From: Jaltomata sinuosa
Taxonomy: Eukaryota > Streptophyta > Magnoliopsida > Solanales > Solanaceae
Direction of reading: 5' to 3'
Assembly: GCA_003996215.1 (NCBI GenBank)
Contig: QJPP01005281.1
Location: 1-64,000 of the forward strand
Length of the DNA: 64,000 bases
Below the pieces are notes generated by a model that ran no database searches, was not told where the DNA came from, and saw nothing but the letters and a program-made list of their open reading frames with translations. Positions within the stretch are counted from its first letter, which is position 1. Each line of letters starts with the position of its first letter. Both the position numbers and the translations under genes were made by a program. Below, piece by piece: positions 9,801 to 24,800 of the stretch.

Positions 9801-12800
9801 AGAAAGAAAAACAAGATGTAAAACAAAGAGGAAAGGTATCAATTGAATGTAGATCACATGTTATACTATATTCAACTAAATAGATATGCACTTTCGAGGT
9901 CCCTATATGTATATAGGATTGGACCTCTTTTGTTGAGAACCATATTAGGATGTAGCTTCTCTTTTTTGGTATATGGCTGTATACGAGGTTCCCACAATTG
10001 TTAATAAATTTTTTGACCTTATCAAAAAAAAAAAACTAAATGGATATCAACATATTTGATACCAATCCATTGGGTCCTAAGCAAATCTGAACACTTCTGT
10101 TTTACCCTATGAAGAAATAAAGAAGCTATTGCTATTGTTAAAATACTAGGCTTACTATTGACACAAAGAAAGAGGAAAGATTCAAGTTTGTTATAGAAGG
10201 GGTTCCTAGATTTACATATTGACAAACTTGATTCATTCTTAGCTTTAGCAGTGGTTCAATCAAAAACAAAATGGGAGCCTCCTTATGAAATGGCTGTGGA
10301 GGTTCCCACAAGAAGAACAGACTCTATGGGGGTAAGGTGATTCAAGCAAAATATGGAAAGGAAGGGCCTTGGAAAACAAAGAAGTCAACTCTACTTATGG
10401 GACAAGTTTATGGGGATCAATCAGGAATCTATGGCATGGATTCTATGTGAACACAGAATTCAGTGTGAACAATGGCAGGAAAATCAGGTTTTGGGAAGAT
10501 AACTGCCTAGGGAATGGAAGTCTCAAACTTCTATTCCCAGATATCTATCTGCTGAACCAACAACAGATGTCCACACTTTAGGAAGTATGGTTTGAACATG
10601 GGTGGAACCTGACCTATAGAAGATTGATGCAAAACTGGGAGATGGAGAGACTAGCTGAATTTTATGGCACACTTGACCAGTTTACTGGCCTGAAGTAAGG
10701 AGAAGGCACTCTCAAATGGAAATGCAATAGTAAAGGTTTGTTAACTGTCAGCTCTGCTTATAAAGATATGAACCAGATGGGAACCCAAGTGACAACTTTT
10801 ACCTGGCTGGTGGTGAAAGTGGCTGTTCTTACACAGACAAATCTCATGAAGAGGGGAATACATATGTATCCAAGGTGTTTCTCTTGTGAGCAGCATGCAG
10901 AGACAATAAACCATCTGTTTCTACACTGTAAAGTGGTTGGTCAGTTGTGGAATTTGTTTACTAGCTTCAGGAGCATTTGTTTACTAGCTTCAGGAGCATT
11001 TGTTGGATTGTACCTGAGAGAACAGGACAAGCTCTAGTAAGATGGAACATGGAGGGCAGTGTAGCATAGACAAGAGCGATGGAGAATTGTCCCGGCAGTA
11101 ATATGGTGGACCATATGGAAGGAGAGAAACTCTAGGTGTTTTGAAAACAAAAGTAGTCCATTGTACAAGATAAAAATGGACTGCCTTAACACTTTTTGCT
11201 ATTGGTGTAGTTCAGAGTATATGAATGACCCTGTGGTTATCATAGACATACTAGGATCTTTGTAAGATGAAATAGGATCTAGAAATAGTTTCTCTTTTTT
11301 TCTTTTTGGCTTCTGATCCTACACAAAAGGATGTAGGCTGGGGTTGTAAATTTTTGGATCCCAGCCTCTGAGCTGATGATTGATATACAAATGTTACCTT
11401 TATAAAAAAAAATTAAAAATAGAAAATCACCTTCATTGAATTTTTTTTTCGACTTTTAGATTTCGAGGATCAATAATGTAATAGAGTTTATTGTTATAGA
11501 AATGAAATTAAAGGAAACAACGGTAAATAATAAATACAAATAGAAGAGAAGGAATCAGAAGAAATGCAAAAATATAGAAGAGAAAAGTCATTAGTAATCA
11601 TATGTTTAGTGCAGTACCAGGGGTGTAGAACACCAGGTCGTTCAATTATTGAAGTTACAGTGTGTGGCTGAGTTTTCCAATAAGAAAGAAAAGAACTTAA
11701 TTTTGTTGGAAAATACACAGTCAAATTCCTCTCAAAACTGAAGTTGAGGGGAAAAAGGGAGAAGGGCCATCGAAGTATTATAAGCTCGTACCGATGGGTG
11801 TGGCCTAGTGGTCAATAAAGTCGAGGAGAACCATGAGGTCTCATGTTTAATTCCAGTGGAGCCAAAAAAATACTAGGTGATTTCCTCACATGGGCGTAAG
11901 TATTGGTGGATAGAATTATCTGGTATTTGTGCTGGTGGAAGACAATAAGTATCCAGTGAAATAATCGAGGTGTGCGCAAACTTGCCTGGACACCCTCGTC
12001 AGACTAAAAAGTATTACAAACTCTCACTCGAGTGTTGCTATCAACACATTCCACCATGAAAAAAAGAAAAGAAAAACCAAAGCATGTTTAGTCAAGCTCC
12101 TACTGCTTCCTTGCTTATATTCGAGTAGAAGAATATCTTCAAAGAAGTAAGAACTTTGTTGAATCACTTTAAAGATTTAATATCCTTAAGGGGTCATTTG
12201 ATACGTGGAATAAGGATAATAATCCCAGAATAAACTTTGGAATTAACTTTATCCCATGTTTGGTTTGAGATATTAGCTCATCCTAGGATTATTTTATCCC
12301 ACCATTTGTATTAAAATGGTGGAATTACTATCCCATATAGAAGGTGGGATAAAATAATCTCATGGGATATCTCAACCCATAAGATATCCTTACTTATTCC
12401 ATCCCGTGTACCAACCAACCCCCAAGTGCCTCAGACTTGCATCCAGAAGGGAAAATATGCGGAAGATGGAGGAATGTAGAACATATATACTCCTATTATA
12501 TTTTTTAGAACTTCAACATTCAGAGGTATGTTAAAATTGTTTCTATCAAAGGTAGGAAGGATGTCATTATCATGCCTAAAATCACAGAGGATGTGGGATG
12601 GGTTGATATTGGAAATGAAATTAAGAAATTCATTGACAAAGAAAACACAAATATTATCTGTCGTAGTACCGATAAAAGAAAATGGAGCAATTCTCAAGTG
12701 AAGGAAATCAAAAGATGGTTCTTGGAAAATGTAGAAATGTTGTCGAAAGAGATGCTATAAATAAGATCTTAGTATACAAATAATAATCCTTCAAAAATCT

Positions 12801-15800
12801 AGAGTTCACTACCTACCCATGCATAGTTAGTATCACTATAAATAGTAATCATGTCAGCCACTTATAAATTACATAAACCACTATTATACATTGCAATTAT
12901 TGGTTACTCATTTTATTGCTTGTAAGTAACTTTCCATCTTAGTAGTTACCATCATGTGGTTTATGTGCTTCAGTTCCATCTTACTCATAAATTACATAAT
13001 CATGTGGTTTTTTTCTAAGTTGCTCGGACTTGGGTGTGGGTGTCCGACACGGGTGCGGATCCAAGTTTCAGATCCTTCATGATCTAATTTTTAAGATTTG
13101 GGGATATTGATCTAGATATGGATACGGGTGCGGGGACTCCGCAAAAAAAAACAAACTAAAAATATAGCTATAAGTTATCTATCCATATAGAAGTTTCTTG
13201 AGGAGTTTATAATGGTCTTGGGATAAAGTATTGAAAGTCTTAAAGGATATGATACACTGGAAGTGGATTACATTGAAATCAAATTAGAAGTCTGGTTTAT
13301 CTGTTGCCGGGCCCCGGTGAAACAACATAATAATGACATTCCAAGTCTAGCATAGGTCGGCAGGCATGTCGTAGATCTTTATCCAACTTTGATAACATAC
13401 CCTTCATACTAGTCACTTTCATAAATCCTAACCCGCCGCGAGATAGATCGACTCCCGACGACCTGATCTATGAAAATCCCAGCTGCAAACGACCTCCCAC
13501 GCGCCGTCACGTGCCAGCCATCCGTCAGCATCGGCGTTACGTGCCGGCAGGTGAAGCACTTTTTCGGCAGTTTCCAATCATTTCTTCTTTTATGGATGTC
13601 GTCCACACCTTTCGACTCTACCCATACTACTTTTTTCGGCTGATTTAGTCTTCTCAGATCTGATTGATTTGGTCAAAGTATCCAATCTCTGTTGACCGTA
13701 TCTGACACGAATCCCGCACCATAACTCGTGTCAGTGTTGTGTCGACACGGGTACGGCGACAAAAGTGCGAGCCCGAGCAACTTAGGTTTTTTGGTAGCAC
13801 AAGGGGATTGAGGCAGCGAGATCCCTTTCATCTTGCTGATGGAAGCTTCGAGTAGGATGATGGACAAAGCTGTTTTAGGCGGTCATATCAAGGGTTTCAA
13901 GGCTGCGGTAAGTGGTGGTGGCACCATGTCGGTCACTCATCTTTTATTTGCAGATAATACTTTGGTGTTTTGTGATGCTGATGGGATCTAGCTGGACTAC
14001 CTTGAAGAAGTGTTACCTTTGTTCCAGGTGGTTTCATGGCTTAAAATTAACCTTAGTAAATGTGAGATCATACCCATTGGGGCAGTGGATAATATGGACA
14101 TGCTTGCCCAAGTTTTGCAGTGCAGGGTAGGGGCTTTCCCTACTACCTACCTAGGATAACCTCTGGGCGCGTCGAACAAGTATCTCGCCATTTGGAATCA
14201 GGCCATTCAGAGGGTAGAGAAGAGGTTGAGAGTTTGCAGAAAAGATACTTGTCCAAGAGAGGTAAAGAAGTGCTTATTAAGAGCACGCTATCGAGTATCT
14301 CTACATATTTTTCATATGTCCCTATTCAACGCACCTTCCTAGGTTTATAGGTAAGTCGATAAACATGATGCTTTGAGTTGGAAGTTGGGGAATAACAAAG
14401 TATTTTTTGGCAAGTCCTTCTATGAGAAGCTTCTGGTGATGGTGGATGATATTTTTCCATATGGTGCGGTATGGATACCAAAGGTGCCGAGGAAGGTGCT
14501 TTTTCACGTGGTTAGCTACTAGAGGAGTGATTTTGACGATAGAGAATCTTAGGAAGCAAAATGTTGTGCTGGTGTTTCCTATGTAAGGAGACTGTTGAGG
14601 ATGTGAATCATATTTTGTTACATTGCAAATTAGCCACGAGGTTATGGGAGGATATATTTACATGGTTTGGCGTCACTTGGGAATGCCAAGATCCGTGATG
14701 GAGTTGATGTTCAATGGGAAGAGTGGAGCTCGGAGAAGAAAATGTGGGTAATTTGGAAAGATAAATAGGAGAGCTTTTGAAGGGGTGGAGATGAGCATTG
14801 CTCAATTGAGGAGTAGTCTTTGATCCCTTCTTTTCTTTTGGTACACCCATGTAGTTCTTGTTTGTATAGAGGGTTGGGTGTCTTTCGGAGAGAACCATAT
14901 TTTGCAGGTCTCTCCTTTTTGGTATAACTCTTGTATGCGGCCAAGTCAGCCTTGTTATTATCAATGAAAACCTTACTTGATCAAAGAAAAATGAACTGCA
15001 AAATTCCTCCTTTATAACTAGGGTTCACCCTTCTAGTCATTTGGCTGTAAATTAGTACGAAGAACAGTCTAGCTTGCCCTAGGGTGCTTCTTTTCTGCTT
15101 TTTCTTTTCATTTCCCCCATTACTAACAAAAAATGAATTTTGTGTTTTATGTTTCTTTTCTTGCTATCCAATTTTAGGATGTTGTTTCTTATATCAAGTT
15201 ATATGGAGGCTCCCTTTTTTTTTCTGAATGTTTTTGTATCTTCACTCTCTTGGTTATATTCATGTGTTAGGAAGCCTCTGAAACCAAACGGAAGACTGTA
15301 AAACGTACCTTTAAGTCTGAAAAAGAGTTTCTGGAATTCACTTTGAAGTATCAGCAGGTTCTTGCAGAAAGAGATTCAGGTGTCCTGCTATTCCTAATTT
15401 TGCTATTTTTTCAGCTTCAGGCTTCCTTCTTTTCATAGTTTGTTTTCCCTATTTCCTCTGGACATGGATTAATTATATTTTCTTCACAAGCGATGATAAT
15501 TTGTGGGCTTAAATGTCACATGTTGAGGCCATATGCACACACAAGTATACTACGTGGTCAATAGTGATAAAATTGAGTATCATCCCACAAAGACTTGTTA
15601 TCAACTATTAGCTAAACTAAACTACTGCTAATTATTTATTCAAGCGACTTCCCGAAAGTGATGTTGATTAACTAATAAGACTAGGAAACTAGAAAATAAG
15701 CAAGTAAAGAAAATAAGTAAGCAAACTTAGAGACTGAATTCAATAAGAGAAATTATTCCAGGGATATGGGTCATCTAACAATCCTGTTGAGTTATCCACT

Positions 15801-18800
15801 TGAATTAAATAGTTCATTTATCTGGTTTATTGATTGACAGGGTTTATAATCTCTCTAGTTCTTGCTCAACTATTTGAGTTAACCTAACACCTATATGTCT
15901 ATGGAATTAGAATTAACAAGAACAGGTTAATAACTCTTGTATAATAACCAAACATGACGATTAGGTATATGTCTATCCTAATTGTGAATCCGTTCCCCGA
16001 TGCTTAGGTTCAAGAACTTGCTCTATTTAATCCTATTGCAATCTAAAATTTCGGTTTCGAGTTCAAATTCTAGATTCGTAGATTCACATTTGGGAGACTT
16101 GTTTGGTGTTCTAAAGCGAATGTGTTTTTGAAGCACATGTACCTTTTTATTTTATTTTTTATAATGGTATAATTTATATAAATATCAACAGGTATACTTC
16201 ACAGAAATGTGTAGTCCCCATCAAAAGTGGGCGACTTACAAAAAGAGATCTTATCTACATTGCTAGTAACAAACTGTTTAAAACATCAAAAGTATCTTCA
16301 GTTTGTATTAACAATTCCTATTTACACCAAAAATAAAATAGGCCTAAACAATTCATCTTGAACTCCTGAATATTGCATTGTTTGTTCTCAAAATATCTCT
16401 GGTTCCTTTCTGCCCAAATAGACCACCAAATACATGCTGGGACAATCTTCTATCTCTCCTCCTTGGCTGCATTTCCATCTCTATTCCAGCATCTTAACCT
16501 ATTGTTAATGCTTCCTGGCATTACCCACCTAATTTTCCTTAGGTTGATAAAGATTTTCCACAACTGATCTGCCCAGTTACAATGTAAGAAAAGATGACTA
16601 ATTGTCTTCTGCCTGTTCACCACTCAGGTAACACCGGGAGCATAATTGATTCTTTCTTTCGTTTAATTCAGCTATTATGCAGATATATAGTCCATAGACT
16701 AAAAGCTTTTTCTATTTTGCAATTTAATAGATATCCTTTTTTCCTTTGATTTCACATTTTTATTGATTATTTCACATTTGGGAGACTTGTTTGGTGTTCT
16801 AAAGCGAATGTGTTTTTGAAGCACATGTATTTTGTTGGAGGCAAAGCATCCCACCAAGGCGCCTGCTTATGAACTGGCATAAGAACTACTCACTTCTTTG
16901 TTTTGTTAATTCAGCTATTACTGTTCGGGATAAACTGGAGTCATTGTGCCGTGAGTTGCAGCGTCAAAACAAAGTATTAATGGTAAGATCTATTGCATAC
17001 TTAATAAAGGTTCCGTATATTCTTAGGCGAGGAATTGTTGCACCAAAACCTCACTTCCAGCCTTAGTACAAGAGGAATCTCTTCTTAGGTGTCTATGCAC
17101 CAGTTTTTTCTCAACAAAAAAGTGTCCATACACCATTTATATCGTGGATCTTAATTCTGGTAGTTTAGTAATTGCCAAGAGTATCGATGATTTGCTCATT
17201 TACATAGCATATACAATTCCTTTGGCACATACTATGACATTATTCCGTCTTCTTGAAGTCTCTGTTACCTTTTTCTCCTTAACCACTAGCTATCTGGAAG
17301 CCCCAGGCCAAAGAGATTTTCTGAGTTGTAACTTGTAACAGTGAATATTAGTAAGTATGAAGCCCAAGGTCAGACTGCTTTCCTGGATTAGGTTGAGATT
17401 ATAAATATAGTACAACAGGGTTATTGTCATTAATTGGTCGTCTGTCATAAAGATGTTAGTATCCCTGATTTTCGTTAAACAGCACACTTAGAGCACTTAC
17501 ATTTCTAACCGACAGTTTTTAGTTTATTATCTTAAATTAGATGACATTAGAGATGGCCAGTCCTTTTTTCATTTTTTTTTCCAAAGTTGGTAACTCGTTT
17601 AATTTCCAGTTCTCAAGGTTGTTATCATTTACATTTTTTTTTTGTTTTGAAACTGGTAATTTGTATTCCTCAACATTTAGGGCTATGCTGGCCACCTCCA
17701 AAAATAGTTACAAGACAAGAAAGGAAAGACAGAAATACTTGCAAAGAGCCTATAAAGTCCACTAATTGGATTTCCTCTTCTATATTTTGTTCTTTACACC
17801 AAAAACCTAGTGAAGTAATTACTTTCCATTTAATTTTCTGGATTGTGCATTCTTTCCCTTCAAAAATCCTTTGATTTCTCTCCTTCCAAATGTTCCACCA
17901 GATGCATGCTGGTACTGACCTCCACCATTTCTTCTGACTCTTGCTACCTCCCCTCCTAATCCAACAACTTAATAAGTCTGCTGTGTGTTCTGGCATACAC
18001 CAATTCAGACTGGTTAAGTTGGTGAATAAGGACCACACTTGTGCAGTCACTTTGCAGTGTAGAAATAGGTGCTTGTTGGTTTCCAAGGCCTCTTTGCATA
18101 AAAAACATCTAGATGCTATGTTGATGCCCTTTTTCTGTAGTGCTTCATGAGTTAGACATGCTCTCGTAGCTACCAACCAAGTAAAACACTTCACCTTGGT
18201 AGGAGCCACACTTTTCCAAATAACACCCCAAGGCCCTGTCTTCCTTCCTGCAGTTTCAGATAAACCCCATTTATACATTCTGTTGACAGTAAATCTTCCA
18301 TCAGAGTGATGTCCCCATAACAGTCTATCTGGTTCGAGGTTAGTGCCTGGGAAACCTCCAATCAAGTTCAGTAGATCAATCACCCATGCTATCTCCCAAT
18401 CATTTAACAACCTCCTAAAGATCAGATTCCACCCTTGTGGAGACCACATCTCTTGTATTTTACTGTCAGGGCTCATACTAATGGAATATAGCCCAGGGAA
18501 CAGACACTGCAGAGTCCCTTGGCCAGTCCAGTCCTCTTTCCAGAACAACACTTTATCTCCACTTCCAACTTTTACGTTTGTATTGGCTTTCAAAGCCATC
18601 CAGAGGTTCCTGATAGTCCTCCATACCCCAACCCCATATGTGTCTTGTCACTGATCTTGAACTCCATTGCCCTTCCTGGCCAAATTTGTGTTGGATCACC
18701 TCCTTCCACAATGCCTGCTCCTCATGATTATATCTCCAAAGCCATTTAGTCAATAGGCATTTGTTATGCAACTTTAAATTCCTGACTCCCAATCCCCCAA

Positions 18801-21800
18801 AGTTTCTGCCCTGTTGAACTGAGGCCCTTTCACTAGATTGAAATTTTTCTCAATTTTGTTCCCTTGCCACAGGAAGTTTCTCCTCAAGACATCCAATGTT
18901 TTAATAACCTCACTAGGAATAGGAAAAAGAGACATCACATATGTTGGTAAAGAGTCTAGCACAGAATTAATCAGAGTGACCCTTCCTCCCAGAGAGAGAT
19001 ATTGAGACTTCCAGAGTGCCAGCTTCTTCTCAGTCTTCTCAATTACTCCATCCCAAATAGTGACTGCTTTGTGTTTTGCACCCAATGGCATGCCAAGATA
19101 AATTGTAGGCAACTCCTCTATCTTACATTTCAAGATGTTTGCTAAGGTCTGAATCTGCTGAACCTCTTTAACCGGGAATATGCTGATTTTGTTCCCGTTA
19201 ACTTTAAGCCCTGAACACGCCTCAAAATCACCAGAATCACCCTGATATAACACAATTGTTCTTGCTCAGCTTCACAAAACACTATTGTATCATCAGCATA
19301 CAGTAAGTGTGTCAACTCAAAATCCTCATTTGCCCTGTTTCTTATATTGAAGCCTTTGATCCAGTTGTTGAGCGAAGCTTTCCTCATCAAACTGGGAAAG
19401 GAGATAAAGGATCCCCCTGTCTAAGTCCTCTACCTGCTGGAAAAAAACCTACAGGTTCTCCATTTACAAGGATGGAGAACCTGGTGGTTTTAATACAAAA
19501 CTCTATCCACTTGAGCCATCTGTCCCCAAACCCCATCTGCGTTAGGGTATTGATCAGAAAGTTCCAATTTAAGTGATCATAGGCTTTTTCAATATCCAAC
19601 TTGCACATAACTCCTGGCACCTCTCCTCTAATTCTAGGGTCAATACATTCACTAGCAATTAAAGCGGCATCCATTATCTGTCTGCCTTTAATAAAGGCCA
19701 TCTGGTGCTTATTTACAAGCTTGCTCATCACCCTCTTCAACCTTTCTGCAAGTACCTTGGCTATGATTTTATACACCCCTGTGATCAGACTGATTGGTCT
19801 GATATCTCTCAAATTATTAGCCCCCACTTTCTTTGGAATTAGAGTTACAAAAGTAGCATTGAAACTTTTTTCAAAACTCTGGTATGAGTGAAAATTATGA
19901 AATGTCATCATGAGGTCCTCAACAGTTTCCCAGAAAGCTTGAAAGAAAGCCATTGTGTAACCGTCCGGGCCTGGTGCCTTGTCTATTGCACACATTCTGA
20001 TCCCTTCTAACACTTCTTCCTCTTCAAACTTTCTTGTAAGCCAATCCTGCTCCTCCATAGTAATTGTTTGAACATCAATAATTTCCAAAGATGGTCTCCA
20101 AGTTTCTGACTCCTTGTATAGATTCTGGTAGAATTCCACAATGGACCTCTTAATTTCCACAGGGTCAGAGGACACAACCTCATTGATCATCAAAGAATCA
20201 ATTGTGTTGATTCTTTTATGTGCAGTGGCCATTCTGTGAAAATATTTTGTGTTCTTGTCTCCATCTTTGATCCATTGGATTCTGGATCTCTGTCTCCAAT
20301 GGATTTCTTCATTTCTAGCCACTTCTTCATACTCCATTGCTAGTGTGCTTTCATCAAGTGTTCATCATCAGTAAGAGGTCTAGCCTCTTGAATGGTTTCC
20401 AAACTTCCTAGTTGTTCCAGCAATTGATCCTTTTTTCCCCCCAAGTTACCTTGTTTTCCTTACTCCACTCCTTAAGATTTACTTTAAGCAGCTTCAGCTT
20501 TGTTGCTAACTTAAAGTCTGGTCTGTACATTGAAAGAAATCCACTAGTCATGCACTTTGTATTTAAACCCCTCCACATTGAGCCACCATTTTTCAATCTT
20601 GAAGTATGATTTACTGAAAATCTCATCCCCACAAGTCAACAGAACAGGATTGTGGTCAGAGCCTAAGCTGGGTAGAGTGCTCTGTTTGATTTTGTTGAAC
20701 AATTCATCCCAAGGAAATGAATACAGGAATCTGTCAATCCTGGATGCATTTCTATGGTCTGCCCCTCCTCTCCAGGTATATGATCCCCCAAATAAAGGGG
20801 GGTCTACAAGCTCTAGCTCATTGATCCAGTTTGAAAAGTCTGTCATTGCCCCTGTTATTCTGCTACTGTTTGTTCTTTCCGATGGAAATCTGGTGGTGTT
20901 AAAATCCCCGCAAACCACCCAAGGCCCTTCACATAGGTTTGAAATTCTTAAATGCTCATTATAAATTCCTCTTTGCATAAGAATGGCCTTTTTCTCAATT
21001 TTCATATTTTGATGGATAAAAATCTGTGTCAAGTAGAGTGGCAGTTGTATTCTCGTGCCATTTATTCTTCGATAAAATCAGGCTTTTCATGGGGCTTGCT
21101 TATTGATTGTTTATATGTTTCATTGCGATGCCTACTTATTAGGCTGTTGCTAAATTGACTCTTTATACTTTTTAGCTACGATATAGGTGATCAAGTAATA
21201 CTATTCTGTTACTCTCCAGTTTGTGTTGTTTCTGTGTTTTACCCTTGATTATAAGTTTCTATGACATGAAGTTGCCTGTTTTCTGTAACTTGCAGGATGA
21301 ATGCAAACGGGTATCATCCGAGGGCCAAAATCTGAGGCTGGATTTATCGAACAAGTTTGAAGATGCAATTAAGGTCTAAAAATTTTACTGTTCTGAGAAG
21401 GCCTATCTTCTGAAAGTTTGGCAAGTGTTTGCCCTTCGCTTTCAAGTTGACAGTGGTCATTTGCTCTTTTCCTTATCCTATGCATCATGTTATTCTGTGT
21501 AATTTTTGGACACCAATGAAGAAAATCTGAGTAAATTTTGTATGTTTTAAGGACTTCCCTAGAAAACTCACAGTAAAAGGTTGAAAAAGGCCTAGTCTTT
21601 TTTTTTTTTTTTTTTTTTTTTTGAAGCAGGTAACTTTGTATATTTCTCCAAAAGTACATAGGTTGTACTTAAACCATATTTACATCATCTACAAATCTAT
21701 TCCTCTATCTCTTATCTAAATAGAATTTAGAACATCTATTATAGAGATAGTATCATTTGAGTATACTTGATTACACCAAAAACATAACAACAAAAGTCAA

Positions 21801-24800
21801 TTAAGCTTAATCTTTTGCATACTACTCTCTAAGTTCTCAAAACATCTAGCATTCCTCTCTTTCCATATTGCCCACCAGATACATATTGGGGACAATCCTC
21901 CATCTGTCTCTGTTCTTTGCCAACTCACCTGCTTCCTCCTAGCTCTGAATTGTTTTTGTAATCTTCCCAGGCATTGTCCTGGAAATGCCCTTTAGATTTA
22001 AGAACATCCTCCAAAGTTGTCCAGTGATTTTGCAATGTAGAAAAAGATGGTTGACTGTCTCTGCATTTTCCCCACAAAAGAAACATCTGGGGCACAGTTG
22101 TATCCCCCTTTTCATCAAATTATCTTGAGTGAGGACTGCTTCCTTGGCCAATAACCAGACAAAACATGCTACTTTGTGTGGTGCTTTGTTTTTCCAAATG
22201 CCTTTCCAAGGCCAGTTCCTTATACACATGGAAGCTTGGTTCATCTTGCTATAAGCTTTGCTCACCTTAAACTGTCCCTTCTTTCTGCCTTTCCACCATA
22301 ATTTATCTTGACCTGTCTCTAAGCCAGTGAACTGATCAATAATGCTAAAAAAGTCAGCTACTCTTTGGATCTCCCAATCATTTAGCTGTCTTCTGAAGTT
22401 AAATGACCATCCTTGTTGTGTCCAGAAGTCTGCAATAGTCTTTTGTTGATGAGAGACTAGTGCATAAATATCTGGAAACTGACTTTCAAGTCTTCCTGTC
22501 TCATGCCACTCATCTTTCCAGAAATCAGTCTTGCCTCCATTTGCCACTTTTATCTCTGTGTTAACCTTGAATTCCCCCCATAGTGCTCTGATGGACCTCC
22601 ACACACTGACTCCATAAGGTGTAGTTAGCTCCTTTGTCATTCAGTAATCTTCCTCTTCATATTTGGCATTGATGACATTCCTCCATAAAGTCTGATTGTC
22701 ATTACTGTATTTCCATAGCCATTTCATTCTCAGAGCCTTACTCTGAGATTTCAGATTCTTGATGCCTAATCCTCCTTGTCTTTTCCCTATAGTCACTGCC
22801 TCCCATTTAACCAGATTGTATCCCTTCCTTTCATTGTTTCCTTGCCAAAGAAATTTCCTCCTAACTTTGTCTAGTCTGTTGATGACCCCTGCAGGGATGG
22901 GGAAAACAGACATCATGTAAGTTGAGAGGGAATCAAGAACAGAGTTAATGAGGGTTAGTCTTCCTCCCCTGGATAAATACTGAGTCTTCCACCTTGCCAG
23001 TTTCTTTTCACATTTCTCGACCACCCCACTCCAGATTTCAGCTGATTGTGACTTTGCACCCAATGGCATCCCCAGATAGATGGTGGGTAGAGTTCCTACT
23101 TCTCCACCTAGGATTGCATTTAGAGATGCTAAATTTTGAACCTCATTGATAGGATATAAGAAGCTTTTCCTCCAATTGATATGCAAACCTGAAATCCCTT
23201 CAAACAGTACTAATATCACCCTTAGGATCTTCAATTGCTCCTCATCAGCTTCACACATAATGAGAGTATCATCTGCATATTGCAGATGAGTTATCTCCAG
23301 ATTTTCTCCTCCATTTCTAGCCACATTGAATCCTCTAAGCCACCCATTCATATTAGCTGTCTTGATCATGCTGTTAAGACCTTCCATAGCCAATAAAAAT
23401 AAGAAAGGTGACAAAGGGTCTCCTTGTCTGAGCCCCCTTTGTGAACTGAAAAAACCTGCTGGTGAACCATTTATAAGCACAGAGAATCTAACAGTAGATA
23501 TGCAGTATTTGATCCAATTTATCCATTTTTGACCAAACCCCATTCTCCTCATAGTATCCAATAAGAACTCCCAGCAGACATGGTCATAGGCCTTTTCCAT
23601 GTCTAGCTTGCAAAGGATTCCAGGCTTTTTCTGTTTCAACCTAGAGTCCACAACTTCATTAGCTATAAGCACTGCATCCATGATTTGTCTGCCTCTGATG
23701 AAGGCCATTTGTTGTGTATCAACCAACTTAGCCATGACACCTTTTAGTCTTTCTGTCAAAACCTTGGAAAACAGTTTATATATGCTACCTGTCAGGCTGG
23801 TTGGTCTGAAGTCCCTCAACTCTTTAGCTCCTTTCTTCTTTGGGATGAGTGTGATGAAAGTGTCTGTCATCATTAGGCAATTCCCTCTAACTTTCTGTTC
23901 TTGGCCTTTTAAGAGATGTTAGGCCTTCTCTTACAGAGTCTTCCTGTATTGTATGATGAAGGTTCTATAGTTCTGCTTGTCACATAGTTCCTCTTCTAAT
24001 GTGCTTCATCTGCCTTCAGCAGGCTTAACTACTAGGTACCACCATAGCTTTTGTTACATGTGAATAAGATAGTTATGATAGGATAAGCTGAAAATGCGAC
24101 TAGATCGTTGACATTAAGTCAAATATTCATGCAGAATTTTGCATTTAACCTTCCGTAGCGTATCCCTAAGTTGAATTGATGCTGATACAGATACATCATA
24201 CAGGAGTTGTGTTAGATACATATATGGGAACACATACATTAATCTTTCAAAGTTAGGTGGACATTACGAATTGGACACAATTGCAAAAGATGACTTTAAA
24301 CCAAACACACGCATTCCACAACCATAAGTACTAATAAAACATCCAAGATACCGTCAGATATCAAATGTCAACATAACATCACCTAAGCCAACATAATGTC
24401 AAACACCAAAATTTCTGCAAATCCGTGTTTAATCACTCCCTCCGGACCACTTTAGTTGTCACATTTTTGACTTGCACACCCCTTAAGAAATTATGTAATT
24501 TGACCATTATACCCTTATTTAATTCTTCAATCATGTCTCTTTAATCTTTCTACCGTAAATGAAAAGTGTGTTCTCTTCAATTAAGATCACATTTTCATAG
24601 TTAAGGTTTAAAACAATCAATATAAAGCAATTAATGGAGTTGAGTTTATCTAAGAATCACTACAATTTTCTCTCACCATTTCCATATGTCGGAATTCGGA
24701 TATAGTTTCAAAACAGTTAGCGTTTCAACTGGAAATATGTTTTTAAGTTAATCCTTACTTCTGAATTTTTCCCCCTTCTGCGAAGGCATCAAACATTGTA

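Noticed and set aside
12572..12760. 62-codon ORF as a small gene
   Set aside because: No start context, domain or homologue recognised; lies within a transposon-rich intron.
24437..24545. Complete Stowaway MITE
   Set aside because: Only a left end is visible; no paired right end or TA duplication.
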